From positions 1 through 64,000 of the forward strand of contig ONPD01000011.1 of NCBI GenBank assembly GCA_900319625.1: DNA of 64,000 bases. The letters are read 5' to 3'. Of this stretch, positions 15,546-24,297 are shown piece by piece (position 1 is the first letter of the stretch; the number at the start of each line of letters is the position of its first letter). This DNA is from an uncultured Treponema sp. GTDB taxonomy: Bacteria > Spirochaetota > Spirochaetia > Treponematales > Treponemataceae. The translations under genes and the position numbers were made by a program. The notes below the pieces were generated by a model. It saw nothing but the letters and a program-made list of their open reading frames with translations, was not told the DNA's origin and did no database searches.

Positions 15546-16531
15546 CAGATACCCCTCCAGAAAGTAAAATAAAGAGACATCATTATAGCAAGACAAAAAA
15601 GCTCAAATAAAATCGAAGCTGTATACATAAGGCGGTTTGCAAGCCTTATATCATCAGCCTTTGCCATGCGTTTTTCATCTCCTATAAAGGGTTTGTCTTC
15701 AAGCTTTCCCTCATAATAAGCGGGGCCAGCAAGCTTTAAGCCAAGAGCACCGGCGCAGACACTCTCTGTCTGGGCAGAATTGGGGCTCTGGTGATTAAAG
15801 CGGTCTCGAAGAAAGATTTTTACCGCATCCCCGGCAGAAAAACTTTTTCCTAAGAAAAAACAGCCTGCTATCATAAAAGCAGCCGCCAGACGGGCCGGAA
15901 TAAAATTCAAAAAATCATCAAGCTTAGCGGCTGCCCGGCCAAAATCAATAAAACGTTCATTTTTGTAGGCAATCATCGAGTCCATTGTGTTCGAAGCCTT
16001 GCTGAAAAAGCCCAGTACAGGGCCTCCCAGTGCACAATAAAATAGGGGCTCAATTATTCCGTCGCAGGTGCTTTCCGCAATTGTCTCAACACAAGCCTTG
16101 CAAATCTGCTCCTGACTTAGATTCTGAGTATCACGGCCGACAATCATAGAAAGAGCCTTTCTTGCCTGACCAAGTCCCTCATTTTTTAGGGCATAATAAA
16201 CCTTCATGCTTTCAATTCTGAGAGATTTTATCGCAATCAGCTGCCAGGTCATTAAACTTTCAGCAATAAAAAAGAGGATAAAATGGATTTTATATAGGAA
16301 AAATAAAAGTGCGGCTGATAAAATTACGGGCAAAGCAGAAACCAGGCAGACTGTAAGAAATCCCCGCCGTTTTTTTGAGGCAGGAGAAGCTTCCCTGTTC
16401 AGCAGTTTTTCTAATTTTTCAATCAATAAACCGATTAATCTTACCGGGTGAAAAGGATATTGAGGATCTCCGAAAATCAAATCAAGAATAAATCCGGCCG
16501 CAAAGGCGGCAATATGAAGCAGAAAAATCAT
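15545..16531 (-). CDS. cbiB: Adenosylcobinamide-phosphate synthase
   Basis: A 328-residue membrane protein with several hydrophobic segments. A-G-F-I-L-D-L-I-F-G-D-P-Q-Y-P-F-H-P-V-R-L-I-G shows the family hallmark G-D-P near the N-terminus. Later landmarks are I-V-G-R-D-T, E-S-x-x-D-G-I-I-x-P-L-F and R-D-R-x-N-H-x-S-P-N-S. It attaches aminopropanol phosphate to cobyrate. The ATG at 16531 overlaps the upstream stop as ATGA; a longer reading frame (to 16600) is not preferred. Confidence 0.88.
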   Translation of the reverse strand: MIFLLHIAAFAAGFILDLIFGDPQYPFHPVRLIGLLIEKLEKLLNREASPASKKRRGFLTVCLVSALPVILSAALLFFLYKIHFILFFIAESLMTWQLIAIKSLRIESMKVYYALKNEGLGQARKALSMIVGRDTQNLSQEQICKACVETIAESTCDGIIEPLFYCALGGPVLGFFSKASNTMDSMIAYKNERFIDFGRAAAKLDDFLNFIPARLAAAFMIAGCFFLGKSFSAGDAVKIFLRDRFNHQSPNSAQTESVCAGALGLKLAGPAYYEGKLEDKPFIGDEKRMAKADDIRLANRLMYTASILFELFCLAIMMSLYFTFWRGI

Positions 16532-16905
16532 CCTTTTATCACCTGCCCGATTCCGCAGACTATTCTTGTAACTCTTTCTGCTTTTTTTGCAAGGAGGCAT
16601 AAAAGTCTTCCTGTCACTTCTCGCCAGGCTCTGTCATCTTTTTCAAGGGGAACAAGGCCCGAGCCTATTTCATCACTAATTATCAATAGTTTTTTCCCGC
16701 AGGCCTCTTCATCATCAATTATCTTTTCAATCTCGGCCGCAATTTCCTCCTGGCATTTGCCGGATTTTAAGCGCTCACGGACAAAGAGATGTAAATCATT
16801 TATCAGCCGGAAATTTTTACTGTCTTCCTTACTTTCCAGCTGAGGATAAAGGGATTTTACGTATTCTAATTTGTTCTGGGCAAAGCCCCCGATGAATAAT
16901 TCCAT
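16528..16905 (-). CDS. CobU-like protein lacking the P-loop
   Basis: A 125-residue relative of CobU/CobP. The C-terminal half (L-L-I-I-S-D-E-I-G-S-G-L-V-P, then W-R-E-V-T-G-R-L) lines up with the CobU segment 'S-N-E-V-G-x-G-I-V-P ... R-D-x-x-G-R'. The N-terminus (I-G-G-F-A-Q-N-K-L) replaces the nucleotide-binding G-G-x-x-S-G-K-S and has no GKS. It is also shorter than CobU, and a complete CobU lies two genes upstream. It may be a regulatory or alternative-activity paralogue seen in some anaerobes rather than an active kinase. It overlaps cbiB and follows cobS by one base. Confidence 0.65.
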   Translation of the reverse strand: MELFIGGFAQNKLEYVKSLYPQLESKEDSKNFRLINDLHLFVRERLKSGKCQEEIAAEIEKIIDDEEACGKKLLIISDEIGSGLVPLEKDDRAWREVTGRLLCLLAKKAERVTRIVCGIGQVIKG

Positions 16906-16906
16906 A

Positions 16907-17713
16907 TCAGTCTCCCAAAATCCTTAAGGCAAGGCTGGCAAGCGTCACAGAAAAAAGTGAAAAAAACTCGCTTATACAGACAAAAAATCCGCATAAATCG
17001 CCTGTTATGCCGCCAAAATGTTTTTTACTCATAAAAAAGTAGTATAAAAAGCAGAAAAATACAGCGGAAGTCTGGGCAGCAAAAAAGATTAGCAGGCCCT
17101 TTATTAAAGCCAGATAGAAACATAAGCCCAGACCAGCGGCCAGCTCGATTATCAGGATAATAACGACAGTCCTTCCGCTTTTTGTCAGGCTTTCCGTAAG
17201 AGCCATACCATCTTTTTTTGCCTTGGGAAAAAGGAGAACGCTAAGACCGCTCAGGCATCTGGATATCACAAAAGAAAATGGCAGTACATATAAAAGGGCA
17301 GTTTTTTCCGCTGACGGCAGAAAACCAAGGGAAAGGAGGATTAATACCAGCAGGTTGATTACAGAAAAGGCCCCGATATGAGGATCTTTGAGGATTTCAA
17401 GCTTTTTTGCCCGGTCTCCGTAGGAATGAAGGGCATCCATTGTGTCCATAAAACCGTCAAGGTGGAAGCCTCCGGTAATCAAAACAGGGATACAGATGGC
17501 AAAAGTTGAAAAGAAGAGCTCGTTCAGGCGGTATTTTACAGAAAAAATACACCAGAGGACTTCCAGGCCGGCAATAAAGGCCCCCACAGAAGGAAAGAAA
17601 CACAGGTGATACTTCATATCGTCAGACTTCCAGGCAAAACGTGGGACGGGAATTTTTGAGTAAATTGAAAATGCAACGCTGAAAGCCTTAAAAAACTGCC
17701 TGAAAAAATTCAT
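16907..17713 (-). CDS. cobS: Adenosylcobinamide-GDP ribazoletransferase
   Basis: A 268-residue membrane protein with five to six hydrophobic segments. Early S-K-I-P-V-P (about residues 18-23), G-G-F-H-L-D-G-F-M-D-T-M-D-A (about 81-94) and the later G-D-L-C-G segment are the CobS signature; the His/Asp-rich motif binds metal. It joins alpha-ribazole to adenosylcobinamide-GDP, the near-final cobalamin step. It overlaps cobU by four bases. Confidence 0.9.
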   Translation of the reverse strand: MNFFRQFFKAFSVAFSIYSKIPVPRFAWKSDDMKYHLCFFPSVGAFIAGLEVLWCIFSVKYRLNELFFSTFAICIPVLITGGFHLDGFMDTMDALHSYGDRAKKLEILKDPHIGAFSVINLLVLILLSLGFLPSAEKTALLYVLPFSFVISRCLSGLSVLLFPKAKKDGMALTESLTKSGRTVVIILIIELAAGLGLCFYLALIKGLLIFFAAQTSAVFFCFLYYFFMSKKHFGGITGDLCGFFVCISEFFSLFSVTLASLALRILGD

Positions 17714-18252
17714 TTTACCTCCAGCGGGATTCCGCAGACAACTTCATAAAGCTTGTCTGCCTGCTTTGCAAGCTGACAGTTTATAAAAGAAAGCCCTGTC
17801 ATATATTTTTTTGTCATCAAATCGTAGTCAATTCCATCATCAAAGATATTATTACTTACTATTATAAGGCTTTTGCAGGCGGAAGAAAGCCTTTTTATGC
17901 CCCAAAGGATCTTTTCTGCAACTGGGAAAGCTGATTTTTCCACCTCCGCAGACTTGGCTTCCGGGCAAAACATTTCATTTGCCAGAAGATTTGACATACA
18001 TTCAAGAAGAATGACAGTATTTTCTTCCCCCTCGACGGCCTCTTCAATATTCCGGCTCTGTTCGATTGTTTCAAAGCCCTTTCCTGCCCTAAGCTTTTTA
18101 TGTCTTTCAATCCTATTTTGGGCCTCACCGCCATCAGCTTGCATAGTAGCAAGGTAAATTTTCCGCCCGTCTGCCCCCGCTAAGTCCACCGCAAGAGCTT
18201 CTGCAAATTCTGATTTTCCGCTGCCGCTGCCACCGTAAACAAGATAAATCAC
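17710..18252 (-). CDS. cobU: Adenosylcobinamide kinase / guanylyltransferase
   Basis: A 180-residue CobU/CobP with an intact Walker A (G-G-S-G-S-G-K-S, residues 7-14). Other family marks are the R-I-E-R-H-K segment carrying the histidine that becomes guanylylated, and I-V-S-N-N-I-F-D-D-G-I-D-Y-D in place of the usual S-N-E-V-G-x-G-I-V-P. That last segment departs from the family norm. It phosphorylates and then guanylylates cobinamide. It overlaps both cobT and cobS by four bases. Confidence 0.85.
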   Translation of the reverse strand: MIYLVYGGSGSGKSEFAEALAVDLAGADGRKIYLATMQADGGEAQNRIERHKKLRAGKGFETIEQSRNIEEAVEGEENTVILLECMSNLLANEMFCPEAKSAEVEKSAFPVAEKILWGIKRLSSACKSLIIVSNNIFDDGIDYDLMTKKYMTGLSFINCQLAKQADKLYEVVCGIPLEVK

Positions 18253-19274
18253 TTTGACTCCCGTTCATACTGTTGAACCCCGGAAGCTTCGAAGCGCACC
18301 GCCTTGTCGTAAACACAAAGGGCAGTCCGTAAAAGACCTGTCATCATAACTGCCCCGCTTCCCTCGCCCAGGGCCATATCAGCATCAATCACCGGAGTCA
18401 GGCCAAGCTCTTCAAGGGCCTTTACAGCCACAGGCTCCCGGCTTTTATGGGAAGGAATCAAAAATTCCCCTATATCTTTTTCAATTCTGGCTGCGGCAAG
18501 TGCTGCCACAAGGCTTACAACTCCGTCTAAAATCACAGGAAGGCCGCATTGCTTTGCGCCGAGAAAAAGTCCTGTCATTCCCGCAAGGTCATAACCGCCA
18601 ACACACTGCAAAATCTTCTTCACATCCGCATTATATAAATCATATTTTTTGATTGCGGCTTCAATTACCTGCTTTTTTCTCACAAGTCCCTGGTCAGAAA
18701 GTCCCGCTCCCCTGCCGACGCACAAATCCACCGGCAGTCCCAGCAGACAAGCCCCTGCCGCCGCACAGGTTGTCGTATTCCCGATTCCCATTTCCCCGAT
18801 GCAGACAGCGTCATATCCCCTTTTCTTTGCATCCCGGGCAAGCTCTTTCCCTGCAGCAACAGCCTTTTGGAGCTCATCCTCTGTCAGGGCCGGCTCTTTT
18901 AAGAAATTTCTGCTTCCAGCCCGGATTTTCCGATTGATTACTCCATCAATTTCACTTTCACAGGCAATCCCTATATCTACCGTAATCAAATCAAGACCAA
19001 GGTCTTTCGCCATAACAGCCGCACTGGATTTCCCGCCAGCTATATTTTTTGCACAGGCAGCCGTAACTTCCATTCCGGACTGACTTACGCCCTCTTCAAC
19101 AATTCCGTTATCAGCACAAAACACAAGAAGGGCAACTTTATCCAGTTTTGGGTAGACAGAATTCTGAATCACACCAATTTTCGCAGTAAGCTCTTCAAAT
19201 CGCCCCATACTGTCCAGAGGCTTAGCGACACAATCCCAATTTTTCTTTATCTGACTGTAAACAGAAGCTTCCAT
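18249..19274 (-). CDS. cobT: Nicotinate-nucleotide:dimethylbenzimidazole phosphoribosyltransferase
   Basis: A 341-residue CobT making alpha-ribazole phosphate from the lower-ligand base. K-P-x-x-S-x-G-R-F-E-E-L, F-C-A-D-N-G-I-V-E-E-G-V-S-Q, G-E-M-G-I-G-N-T-T-T-C-A-A, G-R-G-A-G-L-S-D-Q-G-L and a Glu in the C-terminal G-E-G-S-G-A are all present and in order. It overlaps cobU by four bases and follows the ABC-CbiP fusion by 18 bases. Confidence 0.92.
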   Translation of the reverse strand: MEASVYSQIKKNWDCVAKPLDSMGRFEELTAKIGVIQNSVYPKLDKVALLVFCADNGIVEEGVSQSGMEVTAACAKNIAGGKSSAAVMAKDLGLDLITVDIGIACESEIDGVINRKIRAGSRNFLKEPALTEDELQKAVAAGKELARDAKKRGYDAVCIGEMGIGNTTTCAAAGACLLGLPVDLCVGRGAGLSDQGLVRKKQVIEAAIKKYDLYNADVKKILQCVGGYDLAGMTGLFLGAKQCGLPVILDGVVSLVAALAAARIEKDIGEFLIPSHKSREPVAVKALEELGLTPVIDADMALGEGSGAVMMTGLLRTALCVYDKAVRFEASGVQQYERESK

Positions 19275-19292
19275 TATATTTTCCTGCCCGCC

Positions 19293-21767
19293 TTACCTGG
19301 TCTTAATCCCCATTATCTGATAGATTTTTTTCATATCCAGATGCTTTCTAAGCGTTTCTGCCAGATAATCATACTGTTCTTCTTTAAAGCTGTCGAAAGA
19401 ACGACTACTTAAATCCACCCTCTCCGGGATCTTTATATTTCTTCTCTCTGCAAGCGCTTTTAAGGTGCAGAAGGCTATATCTTCATTGTCAAAAAAGCCG
19501 TGAATATAAGAACCGGCAATATTTTTCAGGCAAAAACCGCCCGGAAAGTCCTCAAGAACAGGCGAACGACTACCGGAATCCACCGAACCCCCGCTTACCC
19601 TCTCCGTACGTCCCATATGGATTTCATAACCGCAAACATTTTTTCCCTTCAAAAAGCTGAAAAATCCACCTGAAAGGTCATTTTCCCACAAAAGGCTGAC
19701 CTGCCGCCTTGTTTTATCCTTTTCCAGAAGCGTATTAAGCTCAAAAAGCCCCAGCCCTTCTACCCGGTCAGCCCCCCTGCCAGCATAATCACCGCTTTCA
19801 ACTCCGTCAGGGTCGCTCACCCTCTTTCCAAGCATCTGAAAACCGCCGCAAATGCCAAAAAGCACCCCGCCCCGGTCCGCAAAATCAAGAATTTCATCAG
19901 AAAGCCCGCTATCTTTAAGCCACTTCAGGTCAAAAATCGTATTTTTACTGCCCGGAAGAATCACCATATCCATCTGGCCAAGTTTTTCCCCGTCCGTCTG
20001 GTCAAGATAATGCAGACGAATCCCGGCCCAGAACTCATCCCCGCTGCCTTCAAAGGCTTCAAAAACAGAAAAATCACTGAAATTCGAAATATGAGGAAGT
20101 CTGACCACCCCGATATTAATTCCGCCCTCAAGCAAAGGCCTTTTTATAAAGCGCGAAGTCAGGCTGTCCTCGTCATCAAGCCGGATATTCATATAAGGAA
20201 CCACGCCGCTCACAGGAATCCCCGCCCTTTTTTCAAGCTCAAGAATCCCCGAATCAAGCAGGCTGGCATCACCCCGGAATTTATTTATGATAAGCCCCTT
20301 TACCCGTTCCCTTTCCTCAGAAGTCAAAAGCTCAAGCGTTCCCAAAAGTTGGGCAAAAACACCGCCCCGGTCAATATCCCCCACAAGAAGAACCGGAGCA
20401 TCCACCATCTGGGCCAGCCCCATATTGACAATATCATTTTCGCGAAGGTTAATTTCCGCAGGACTTCCCGCCCCCTCAATCACGATAATGTCATTTTCCT
20501 TAGCAAGCTTATTAAAGGCCTCCATAATCTGCGGTAGCAGCGTTTTTTTATAGGAAAAATATTCCCTGGCCTCCATATTGGCCACAACTTCGCCCCTGAC
20601 AATCACCTGGGATTTTCTGTCGCTGGTTGGCTTAAGCAGAATCGGGTTCATCAGCACACTTGGCTTAATTCCCGCCGCCTCCGCCTGCATAACCTGGGCC
20701 CGTCCCATCTCCAGCCCTTCGTCCGTCACAAAAGAGTTAAGGGCCATATTCTGCGATTTAAAAGGCGCCACCTTCCAGCCGTCCTGCTTAAAAATCCTGC
20801 AAAGTCCCGCCACCAGAAGGCTCTTTCCTGCACTGGACATGGTTCCCTGTACCATTATAAGGTGGGGGGAAGTCTCCCCCTCGCTCCCAAGTCCTCGCTG
20901 CGCTCCGGTCTTGTCCGCTACCCTCTCTGCGGGCTCAATCGCCGCCCGCAACGCCTGCTCTTCAGCCTTACCAGAATCAGCATCATCGAAGTTAATCTTC
21001 AATCTTGCCGTTTGGCTTTCAAATTCCTCATCTTTAATCCCGTAGAGCTTCTGAATAAAGTTTCCGCAAAAAATCTCTTCGACCTTACCCGTGCGAAGAA
21101 TCTTTCCCTCGCCCACGCAGACAAGCAGATCCGCCACTGCCTTTACCAGCTCCAGCTCATGAAGGCTCATAATCACAGCCTTATTTTCCTCTTTGGCAAG
21201 CCTCTTAATCACGCGGATTAAATCAATCTTATAGCGCATATCAAGAAAGGAAGTCGGCTCATCAAGAACAATAATCTCTGTGTCCTGGGCAATCGCTCGG
21301 GCAAGCATAATCCTCTGCTTCTGACCGTCACTGATTTTACAAAAGTCTTTTTCGCAAAGCTCTTCCGCCCCTACAATCTTAATCGCACGCTCTACCCGGG
21401 CCTTATCCTCGTCCTTCAAAATTCCAAGCCGTCCGGTATAAGGATAGCGGGCACTTTCCACTACCTCCCGGCAGCTCATAAACTCCGGCTTGATTTTTTC
21501 AGTCATCACCATAGAGACATGGCGGGCACTTTCAAGTTCACTGAACTCTTCCGCATCCTTCCCAAGTACAAAAATCTTTCCACCCAGCGCGTCCAGCTCG
21601 CGGGTAATCGTCTTTAATATGGTAGATTTTCCGCTTCCATTAGGGCCAATAAGACAAAGAATTTCCCCCGCCTTCACTGCAAGGTTGACCCCGCCAACAA
21701 TTACTTCCCTGCCATAACCCGCGCAAAGCTCAGAGGAATTTATAATGTAAAGATTTTTTTCTTCCAT
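19293..21767 (-). CDS. Fusion of a cobalamin-type ABC ATPase with cobyric acid synthase CbiP
   Basis: An 824-residue two-part protein. Residues 1-255 are an ABC ATPase of the BtuD/FepC type: Walker [10 protein letters not shown] (41-49), signature I-S-D-G-Q-K-Q-R (145-152), Walker B I-I-V-L-D-E-P-T (165-172), H-loop S-L-H-E near 203. A linker of about 45 residues leads to CbiP/CobQ: P-loop-like G-T-M-S-S-A-G-K-S (308-316), F-K-S-Q-N-M-A-L-N, and a C-terminal glutamine amidotransferase domain with the nucleophile Cys in F-G-I-C-G-G. CbiP amidates four side chains of cobyrinate diamide. It is the first gene of the operon. The permease and binding-protein genes at 44976-47121 lack an ATPase, so this half may serve them. 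Confidence 0.88.
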   Translation of the reverse strand: MEEKNLYIINSSELCAGYGREVIVGGVNLAVKAGEILCLIGPNGSGKSTILKTITRELDALGGKIFVLGKDAEEFSELESARHVSMVMTEKIKPEFMSCREVVESARYPYTGRLGILKDEDKARVERAIKIVGAEELCEKDFCKISDGQKQRIMLARAIAQDTEIIVLDEPTSFLDMRYKIDLIRVIKRLAKEENKAVIMSLHELELVKAVADLLVCVGEGKILRTGKVEEIFCGNFIQKLYGIKDEEFESQTARLKINFDDADSGKAEEQALRAAIEPAERVADKTGAQRGLGSEGETSPHLIMVQGTMSSAGKSLLVAGLCRIFKQDGWKVAPFKSQNMALNSFVTDEGLEMGRAQVMQAEAAGIKPSVLMNPILLKPTSDRKSQVIVRGEVVANMEAREYFSYKKTLLPQIMEAFNKLAKENDIIVIEGAGSPAEINLRENDIVNMGLAQMVDAPVLLVGDIDRGGVFAQLLGTLELLTSEERERVKGLIINKFRGDASLLDSGILELEKRAGIPVSGVVPYMNIRLDDEDSLTSRFIKRPLLEGGINIGVVRLPHISNFSDFSVFEAFEGSGDEFWAGIRLHYLDQTDGEKLGQMDMVILPGSKNTIFDLKWLKDSGLSDEILDFADRGGVLFGICGGFQMLGKRVSDPDGVESGDYAGRGADRVEGLGLFELNTLLEKDKTRRQVSLLWENDLSGGFFSFLKGKNVCGYEIHMGRTERVSGGSVDSGSRSPVLEDFPGGFCLKNIAGSYIHGFFDNEDIAFCTLKALAERRNIKIPERVDLSSRSFDSFKEEQYDYLAETLRKHLDMKKIYQIMGIKTR

Positions 21768-21879
21768 AATTTACCGTCTTCTTAAAATCATATAAATATT
21801 TTTTCATTCACGGTTTTTCCATTTTACTACCAAAAATATTTTCAATATGATTTAAACATCTGTCAAGATTTTATCTTTA

Positions 21880-21915
21880 TTTTTAGCCTTTTCTCCCAGG
21901 TCGGAGTATAAATAA
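21880..21915 (+). promoter_or_regulatory. Shared two-part promoter element, site A (plus-strand precursor operon)
   Basis: TTTTTAGCC at 21880-21888, a 13-base spacer, then CGGAGTATAAAT from 21902. The same pair occurs at 28101-28134 (minus), 28745-28780 (plus) and 41734-41768 (minus), each directly before a gene of the peptide-export island. The spacing suits an ECF sigma -35/-10 pair. The transcript would start about 30 bases before the first precursor. Confidence 0.7.
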
Positions 21916-21944
21916 ATGTAAAGCAAAGATTCAGGAGGCAATAT

Positions 21945-22448
21945 ATGAACGAAAAGGAACTTAAAGAGCAGCTGCTTGCCGCAGGTGCAACAGAAGAACA
22001 GATTGCAAAAATTAATTTTGCCAGGATAGAAGAAATTATTTCACAGGCAGGCAATCTTGATGAACTTTGCAATCTTATGGTTAAAAACTACCCGGGATTC
22101 AATGTCCAGGAATTCAAAAAGGCAGTTACAGAAGGCGCAAACGCAAAAGATTCAGAAGAAGCTGTAGACCTTTCCGACGAAGCACTTGAAAACGTTGCAG
22201 GCGGAAGCCTGGGCAGTTGGATTAAGAAGAACAAGGATTGGCTTATTCCGGTTGCAGCTATTGGGGCTGCAGGCCTGTTAATTGGTGCATTCGCTGCTAG
22301 ACGTGGTAAAGCAACTACGGCATCACCGGCCGAACCATCCAGTCCTATTCTTAGTGACGGAAAAACCTCCGAATTTATAGACAAAAATGTGGAAATCATG
22401 AAGAGTGGAGGATCTCCTTCCATGAATTTATTTGCAATAGACCATTAA
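21945..22448 (+). CDS. Nif11/NHLP-type peptide precursor 1
   Basis: A 167-residue precursor. Residues 1-87 are a Nif11-like leader (N-terminal E-L-K-E-Q-L-L-A-A-G, middle N-Y-P-G-F-N, acidic D-L-S-D-E-A-L-E-N-V) ending A-G-G. The 80-residue product begins S-L-G-S-W-I-K-K-N-K-D-W and continues with a hydrophobic Ala/Gly-rich segment (L-I-P-V-A-A-I-G-A-A-G), then a Ser/Pro-rich tail. No Cys in the product. An AGGAGG site lies six bases before the ATG. First gene of a six-gene precursor operon behind promoter site A. Cleavage after GG would be by the C39 exporter at 38389-40590. Confidence 0.88.
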   Translation: MNEKELKEQLLAAGATEEQIAKINFARIEEIISQAGNLDELCNLMVKNYPGFNVQEFKKAVTEGANAKDSEEAVDLSDEALENVAGGSLGSWIKKNKDWLIPVAAIGAAGLLIGAFAARRGKATTASPAEPSSPILSDGKTSEFIDKNVEIMKSGGSPSMNLFAIDH

Positions 22449-22478
22449 CAGTAAGACAGAGACAGAGGAGGCATATAT

Positions 22479-22901
22479 ATGAACGTACAGGAACTTAAAA
22501 AAGAACTGCTTGCCGCAGGCGTAACAGAAGAACAGCTTGACAGCCTTGATTTTACAAAAATCGAAGAACTCTTTGACAATACACAAAATGCTGATGAGCT
22601 TTGTATGGAAATGCAAAAAAACTTCTCAGATTTTGACGAGAAAAGCTTTAAAACAATGCTTTCAGAACAGGAAAAAGAAAGCGAAAAGACAGAGGATCTT
22701 TCTGACGAAGCACTTGAAGAAGTTGCAGGTGGAAGCGTAGGCAGCTGGTTCAAAAAGAACAAAGACTGGGTTATTACAGCGGCTGCATTAGGAGCTTTAG
22801 GTATAGCTGTTGGCGGAAAAAAATTATGGAATAAGATAGATAGAAAAAAATTTATAGCTAAAAAGAATGCAGTAAAAACTTTTGTTGTATTTCAAGACTA
22901 G
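22479..22901 (+). CDS. Nif11/NHLP-type peptide precursor 2
   Basis: 140 residues: leader 1-85 (E-L-K-K-E-L-L-A-A-G start, D-L-S-D-E-A-L-E-E-V-A-G-G end) and a 55-residue product starting S-V-G-S-W-F-K-K-N-K-D-W. The product has a hydrophobic stretch (V-I-T-A-A-A-L-G-A-L-G-I-A-V-G-G) followed by a strongly basic tail with about eleven Lys/Arg, giving an amphipathic, cationic peptide. No Cys. GAGGAGG precedes the ATG. It lies 30 bases after precursor 1. Confidence 0.88.
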   Translation: MNVQELKKELLAAGVTEEQLDSLDFTKIEELFDNTQNADELCMEMQKNFSDFDEKSFKTMLSEQEKESEKTEDLSDEALEEVAGGSVGSWFKKNKDWVITAAALGALGIAVGGKKLWNKIDRKKFIAKKNAVKTFVVFQD

Positions 22902-22913
22902 AAGGGGGCATGT

Positions 22914-23330
22914 ATGATGGAAAATGAACTTAAAGAACAACTGTTTGCCGCAGGGGCAACAGAAGAACAGCTTGCTGATATTGATTTAGAAAAAGTCGAA
23001 TCAATTATAAGTGGTGCAGAAAACATTAATGAAATATCTTCAAAAATGAAGGAAGTATTCCCATCATTTAATGAAGCAGAGTTCAGAAAAGCCCTTACAG
23101 AAACTGCAAAGAATTCTGAAGATGCTCAGGATCTTTCTGACGAAGCTCTTGAAGCGGTTGCAGGCGGTAGCGGAGGCAACTGGTTTAAAAGGAACTATGA
23201 AACAATACTCAGGGTTACAGTTCTTGCAGGTGTTCTTGGAGTTGGCTACGGGTTTGGCAGAGTTATTGGCAATAAGATAGCAAAAAATTCCGCTCAAAAT
23301 ACTTATGCTAAGGTAAGAGGAATAGAGTAA
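22914..23330 (+). CDS. Nif11/NHLP-type peptide precursor 3
   Basis: 138 residues from the first of two adjacent ATG codons (the second, 22917, gives better spacing to AGAAGGGGG). The leader ends D-L-S-D-E-A-L-E-A-V-A-G-G at residue 85. The 53-residue product is S-G-G-N-W-F-K-R-N then a Gly-rich hydrophobic stretch with overlapping GxxxG patterns (L-A-G-V-L-G-V-G-Y-G-F-G), ending in a basic tail. No Cys. GxxxG pairing is a known feature of two-peptide bacteriocins; applying it here is inference. Confidence 0.87.
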   Translation: MMENELKEQLFAAGATEEQLADIDLEKVESIISGAENINEISSKMKEVFPSFNEAEFRKALTETAKNSEDAQDLSDEALEAVAGGSGGNWFKRNYETILRVTVLAGVLGVGYGFGRVIGNKIAKNSAQNTYAKVRGIE

Positions 23331-23362
23331 AGCTTTCAATAGCACACAAAGGAGGCATGATT

Positions 23363-23746
23363 ATGGAAAAGAAAGATGAAAAAATTATAAAAGATTTAGA
23401 AGCTATTGTTGCTTCAACAAACAGTCCTGAAGAAGCCTTCAAAAAAATTGCAGCAGCCTATCCTTCTGTAAGCGTAGAAGAGCTTAAGAAGAATTATGAA
23501 GAGGAAAAGAAAAAGGCAGAGGCTGAATTTTCAAAATGCTCAAAATCAGAAGATGTAGAAAATCTGTCTGATGATGCACTTGAAGAAATAGCAGGAGGAA
23601 GCTTTGGAGGCTGGGTAAAGAAAAACTGGCCTTACCTTGTACTTGGTGCCGCAGCCATTGGTTTGACAGCCGGAATTATTCACAAAGGCTTTATCGCTCG
23701 TCAAAACACCGCCGCCAATGCAGCTGGAGAATATATGGGCGATTGA
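23363..23746 (+). CDS. Nif11/NHLP-type peptide precursor 4
   Basis: 127 residues when started at 23363, where GGAGG stands seven bases upstream; an ATG at 23357 is only one base from that site and less likely. The leader (1-79) is shorter and lacks the usual first helix motif, but keeps Y-P-S-V-S-V-E-E-L-K and ends L-S-D-D-A-L-E-E-I-A-G-G. The 48-residue product, the smallest of the set, begins S-F-G-G-W-V-K-K-N-W-P-Y and has one hydrophobic segment. No Cys in the product. Confidence 0.85.
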   Translation: MEKKDEKIIKDLEAIVASTNSPEEAFKKIAAAYPSVSVEELKKNYEEEKKKAEAEFSKCSKSEDVENLSDDALEEIAGGSFGGWVKKNWPYLVLGAAAIGLTAGIIHKGFIARQNTAANAAGEYMGD

Positions 23747-23803
23747 CTTAAAACCTATGGAACCAAGTAAAGCTTAATTCCCATATTATTGGAGGTAACT
23801 AAT

Positions 23804-24244
23804 ATGACAGAGAGTGAATATAAGAAACAGTTTATTGATCTTGGAGTAACAGAAGAAGAAGTTGCAAAAATTGATTTTTCCATGATTGAAAAAATCATCA
23901 GTGAATCAAAAGACATTGATGATATGTGCAATAAGGTTCTTAGCATAAACCCATCTGCCGATGTACAGGCGTTGAAAGATGCAATTAAGAATAAGATTCA
24001 GGAACAGGATAAAACTTCTGATACTGCAGAGGATCTTTCAGAAGAATCCCTTGAAGAAGTAGCAGGCGGAAGTCTTGGCAGCTGGATCAAAAAGAACAAG
24101 GAATGGCTTATTCCAGTAGCAGGACTTGCTCTTACAGGAGCAGTTGCGGGCGGTGTAGCACTTTATAAACACTTTAATAAACCTGTCGACTCATACAATT
24201 TAATTAACGATGTTCCCCAGAAGGGACTTCTGGCCGAAGACTAA
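23804..24244 (+). CDS. Nif11/NHLP-type peptide precursor 5
   Basis: 146 residues from the ATG at 23804, chosen because GGAGG lies eight bases upstream; a TTG at 23789 in frame falls before that site. Leader 1-89 ends D-L-S-E-E-S-L-E-E-V-A-G-G. The 57-residue product starts S-L-G-S-W-I-K-K-N-K-E-W-L-I-P-V-A-G, nearly the same as precursor 1, suggesting a recent duplication, then diverges in a tail ending with acidic residues. No Cys in the product. Confidence 0.87.
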   Translation: MTESEYKKQFIDLGVTEEEVAKIDFSMIEKIISESKDIDDMCNKVLSINPSADVQALKDAIKNKIQEQDKTSDTAEDLSEESLEEVAGGSLGSWIKKNKEWLIPVAGLALTGAVAGGVALYKHFNKPVDSYNLINDVPQKGLLAED

Positions 24245-24297
24245 GGGAAATGTAAAAGGAGGACAGAATTGTAAAATGAAAAAGACAGAGAAGCATT

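Noticed and set aside
21768-21944. Cobalamin riboswitch expected before the large cobalamin operon
   Set aside because: I looked for the B12 box and the conserved GGGAAxxxGGTG block in the 177-base divergent region and found neither; the riboswitch is only before cbiK.
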